DNA of 34,243 bases from an uncultured Bacteroidaceae bacterium (GTDB taxonomy: Bacteria > Bacteroidota > Bacteroidia > Bacteroidales > Bacteroidaceae): the NCBI GenBank assembly GCA_905234605.1, contig CAJOIE010000016.1, positions 1-34,243 of the forward strand, read 5' to 3'. Within the stretch, counting starts at the first letter, position 1, and each line of letters starts with the position of its first letter. The notes beneath the pieces were generated by a model. It was not told where the DNA came from. It did no database searches and saw nothing but the letters and a program-made list of their open reading frames with translations. This document shows, piece by piece, positions 33,011-34,243 of the stretch. A program made the translations under genes and the position numbers.

Positions 33011-34171
33011 ATGAAACTTACAATAGACGACGTACGCAGCCGTTTCATCAAGCATTTCGACGGCAGCACAGGCAACGTGTATGCAGCCCCAGGCCGCATT
33101 AACCTCATCGGCGAGCACACCGACTACAACAATGGTTTCGTGTTCCCCGGTGCTGTTGAGCAAGGCATGATAGCCGAAATCAAGCCCAATGGCACACGCA
33201 CAGTGGATGCCTACAGCATCGACCTCAAGGACCGCGTGCAGTTCTCACTCGACGATGAGCAGGGACCCAAGGCAACATGGGCACGCTACATCTTCGGCGT
33301 ATGCCGTGAGATGATGGCTCTCGGCGTACCCGTGGAAGGCTTCAACACCGCCTTTGCCGGCGATGTGCCCCTCGGTGCCGGCATGAGCTCCTCGGCAGCC
33401 CTTGAGAGCTGCTTCGCCTACGGCCTCAACGACCTCTTCGGCGGCAACAAGATAGACCGCCTCGAACTTGCCAAGGTGGGCCAGCGCACAGAGCACAAGT
33501 ACATAGGCGTGAACTGCGGCATAATGGATCAGGCCATCTCATGCCTCGGCAAGGCCGGCAACCTCATGCGCATGGACTGCCGCTCAGGCGAAGTGGCCTA
33601 CTTCCCCTGGCAGCCTAAAGGCTACAAGCTCGTGCTCGTGAACAGCAACGTAAAGCATGCCCTCGTAGGCTCACCCTACAACGACCGCCGCCTCTCATGC
33701 GAGCGTGCAGCAGCAGCCATCCACGCCATGCATCCCGAAGTGGAGAGCCTGCGCGATGCATCCTATGAGCAGCTCGACGAAGTGAAGAGCACCATCAGCG
33801 AAGAGGACTACAAGCGCGCACACTACGTCATCGGCGAGCGCGAGCGCGTTCTCACAGTCTGCGACGCCCTCGAGCGTGGCGACTACGAGACCGTAGGCCG
33901 CATGATGTATGAGACCCACGAGGGACTCAGCAAGGAGTATGAAGTGAGCTGCGAAGAACTCGACTTCCTCAACGACGTTGCCAAGGAAGAGGGTGTCACA
34001 GGCTCACGCATCATGGGCGGCGGCTTCGGTGGATGCACCATCAACCTCGTCGATGAGCACTACTACGACAGCTTCGTGCGTGCTGCCCGCGACAAGTTCA
34101 AGGCACGCTTCGGCAAGGAGCCGACCATCATCGATGTAGTCATCGGCGATGGCGCACGCCGCCTGCTCTGA
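33011..34171 (+). CDS. galK: Galactokinase
   Basis: This 386-residue GHMP kinase phosphorylates galactose to galactose-1-phosphate in the Leloir pathway. Motif 1 (galactokinase signature) is GRINLIGEHTDYNNG at residues 28-42, the ATP-binding motif 2 is PLGAGMSSSAALE, the catalytic aspartate lies in CGIMDQAISCLG, and motif 3 is SRIMGGGFGGCTINL. The length is normal. It is the third gene of the galactose operon, followed after 14 bp by a strong terminator. galT and galE are not in the window. Confidence 0.97.
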   Translation: MKLTIDDVRSRFIKHFDGSTGNVYAAPGRINLIGEHTDYNNGFVFPGAVEQGMIAEIKPNGTRTVDAYSIDLKDRVQFSLDDEQGPKATWARYIFGVCREMMALGVPVEGFNTAFAGDVPLGAGMSSSAALESCFAYGLNDLFGGNKIDRLELAKVGQRTEHKYIGVNCGIMDQAISCLGKAGNLMRMDCRSGEVAYFPWQPKGYKLVLVNSNVKHALVGSPYNDRRLSCERAAAAIHAMHPEVESLRDASYEQLDEVKSTISEEDYKRAHYVIGERERVLTVCDALERGDYETVGRMMYETHEGLSKEYEVSCEELDFLNDVAKEEGVTGSRIMGGGFGGCTINLVDEHYYDSFVRAARDKFKARFGKEPTIIDVVIGDGARRLL

Positions 34172-34185
34172 TAGTGACTTAAACA

Positions 34186-34224
34186 CTTAGCGATAACTGC
34201 AACATAGTTATCGCTAAGCATTTT
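34186..34224 (+). terminator. Intrinsic terminator of the galactose operon
   Basis: A perfect 13-bp stem (34186-34198 with 34206-34218, 7-nt loop) is followed by CATTTTC. The stem is AT-rich and unlike the surrounding GC-rich sequence. The T-run is short but well placed. Confidence 0.8.
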
Positions 34225-34243
34225 CACACAAAAGTCCCCGCTC

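Overview
The window comes from a high-GC member of the Bacteroidales, most likely a Prevotellaceae-like gut or oral anaerobe. Nearly every transcription unit starts at a Bacteroidetes-type -7 box (TAnnTTTG). Surface lipoproteins with BACON-type domains, a TonB receptor, PEGA proteins and secreted glycosidases are present. The galM-sugar MFS-galK and ftsK-lolA-trxB gene orders are familiar in this order of bacteria. The genus is inferred, not proven. There is no rRNA, tRNA, transposase, phage gene or cas gene.

Layout. 1-5.8 kb: an edge-truncated lipoprotein, a PEGA-domain envelope protein, a secreted GH16 glucanase and a convergent TonB-dependent receptor. 5.9-9.8 kb: RidA, then a minus-strand pair made of a two-domain esterase (SGNH plus sialate O-acetylesterase-like) and a tightly coupled MFS transporter. 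10-14.5 kb: a four-gene MacA/MacB-type export operon (ATPase, two FtsX permeases, adaptor) with no TolC partner. 14.7-17.5 kb: an MFS transporter with a structured leader, a DUF554 membrane protein whose end overlaps it antisense, and a cinnamoyl-esterase-like hydrolase. 17.5-18.1 kb: a 600-bp gene-free region with a small-RNA gene and a repeat array. 18.1-20 kb: an RNase D-like exonuclease and RlmI. 20-26.9 kb: ftsK-lolA-trxB-GH2. 27-30.4 kb: an aminotransferase, a LolC/E-like permease and NadC. 30.5-34.2 kb: the galactose operon galM-MFS-galK, closed by a strong terminator.

The most unusual structure is a family of four intergenic arrays, at 2.69-2.81, 9.82-9.96, 17.85-18.06 and 26.91-27.03 kb. 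Each is built from a 12-bp palindromic core, ACCnTGCAnGGT, repeated with a strict 22-23 bp centre-to-centre spacing. The sequence between cores is mostly not conserved. Degenerate cores still sit in phase, so spacing appears to be what is kept. Array centres lie about 7, 8 and 9 kb apart. Two arrays lie in the leaders of secreted carbohydrate-active genes, one beside the small RNA, and one between convergent genes, where it forms a perfect 34-bp inverted repeat. I know of no described element that matches; this is my candidate for an undescribed system.
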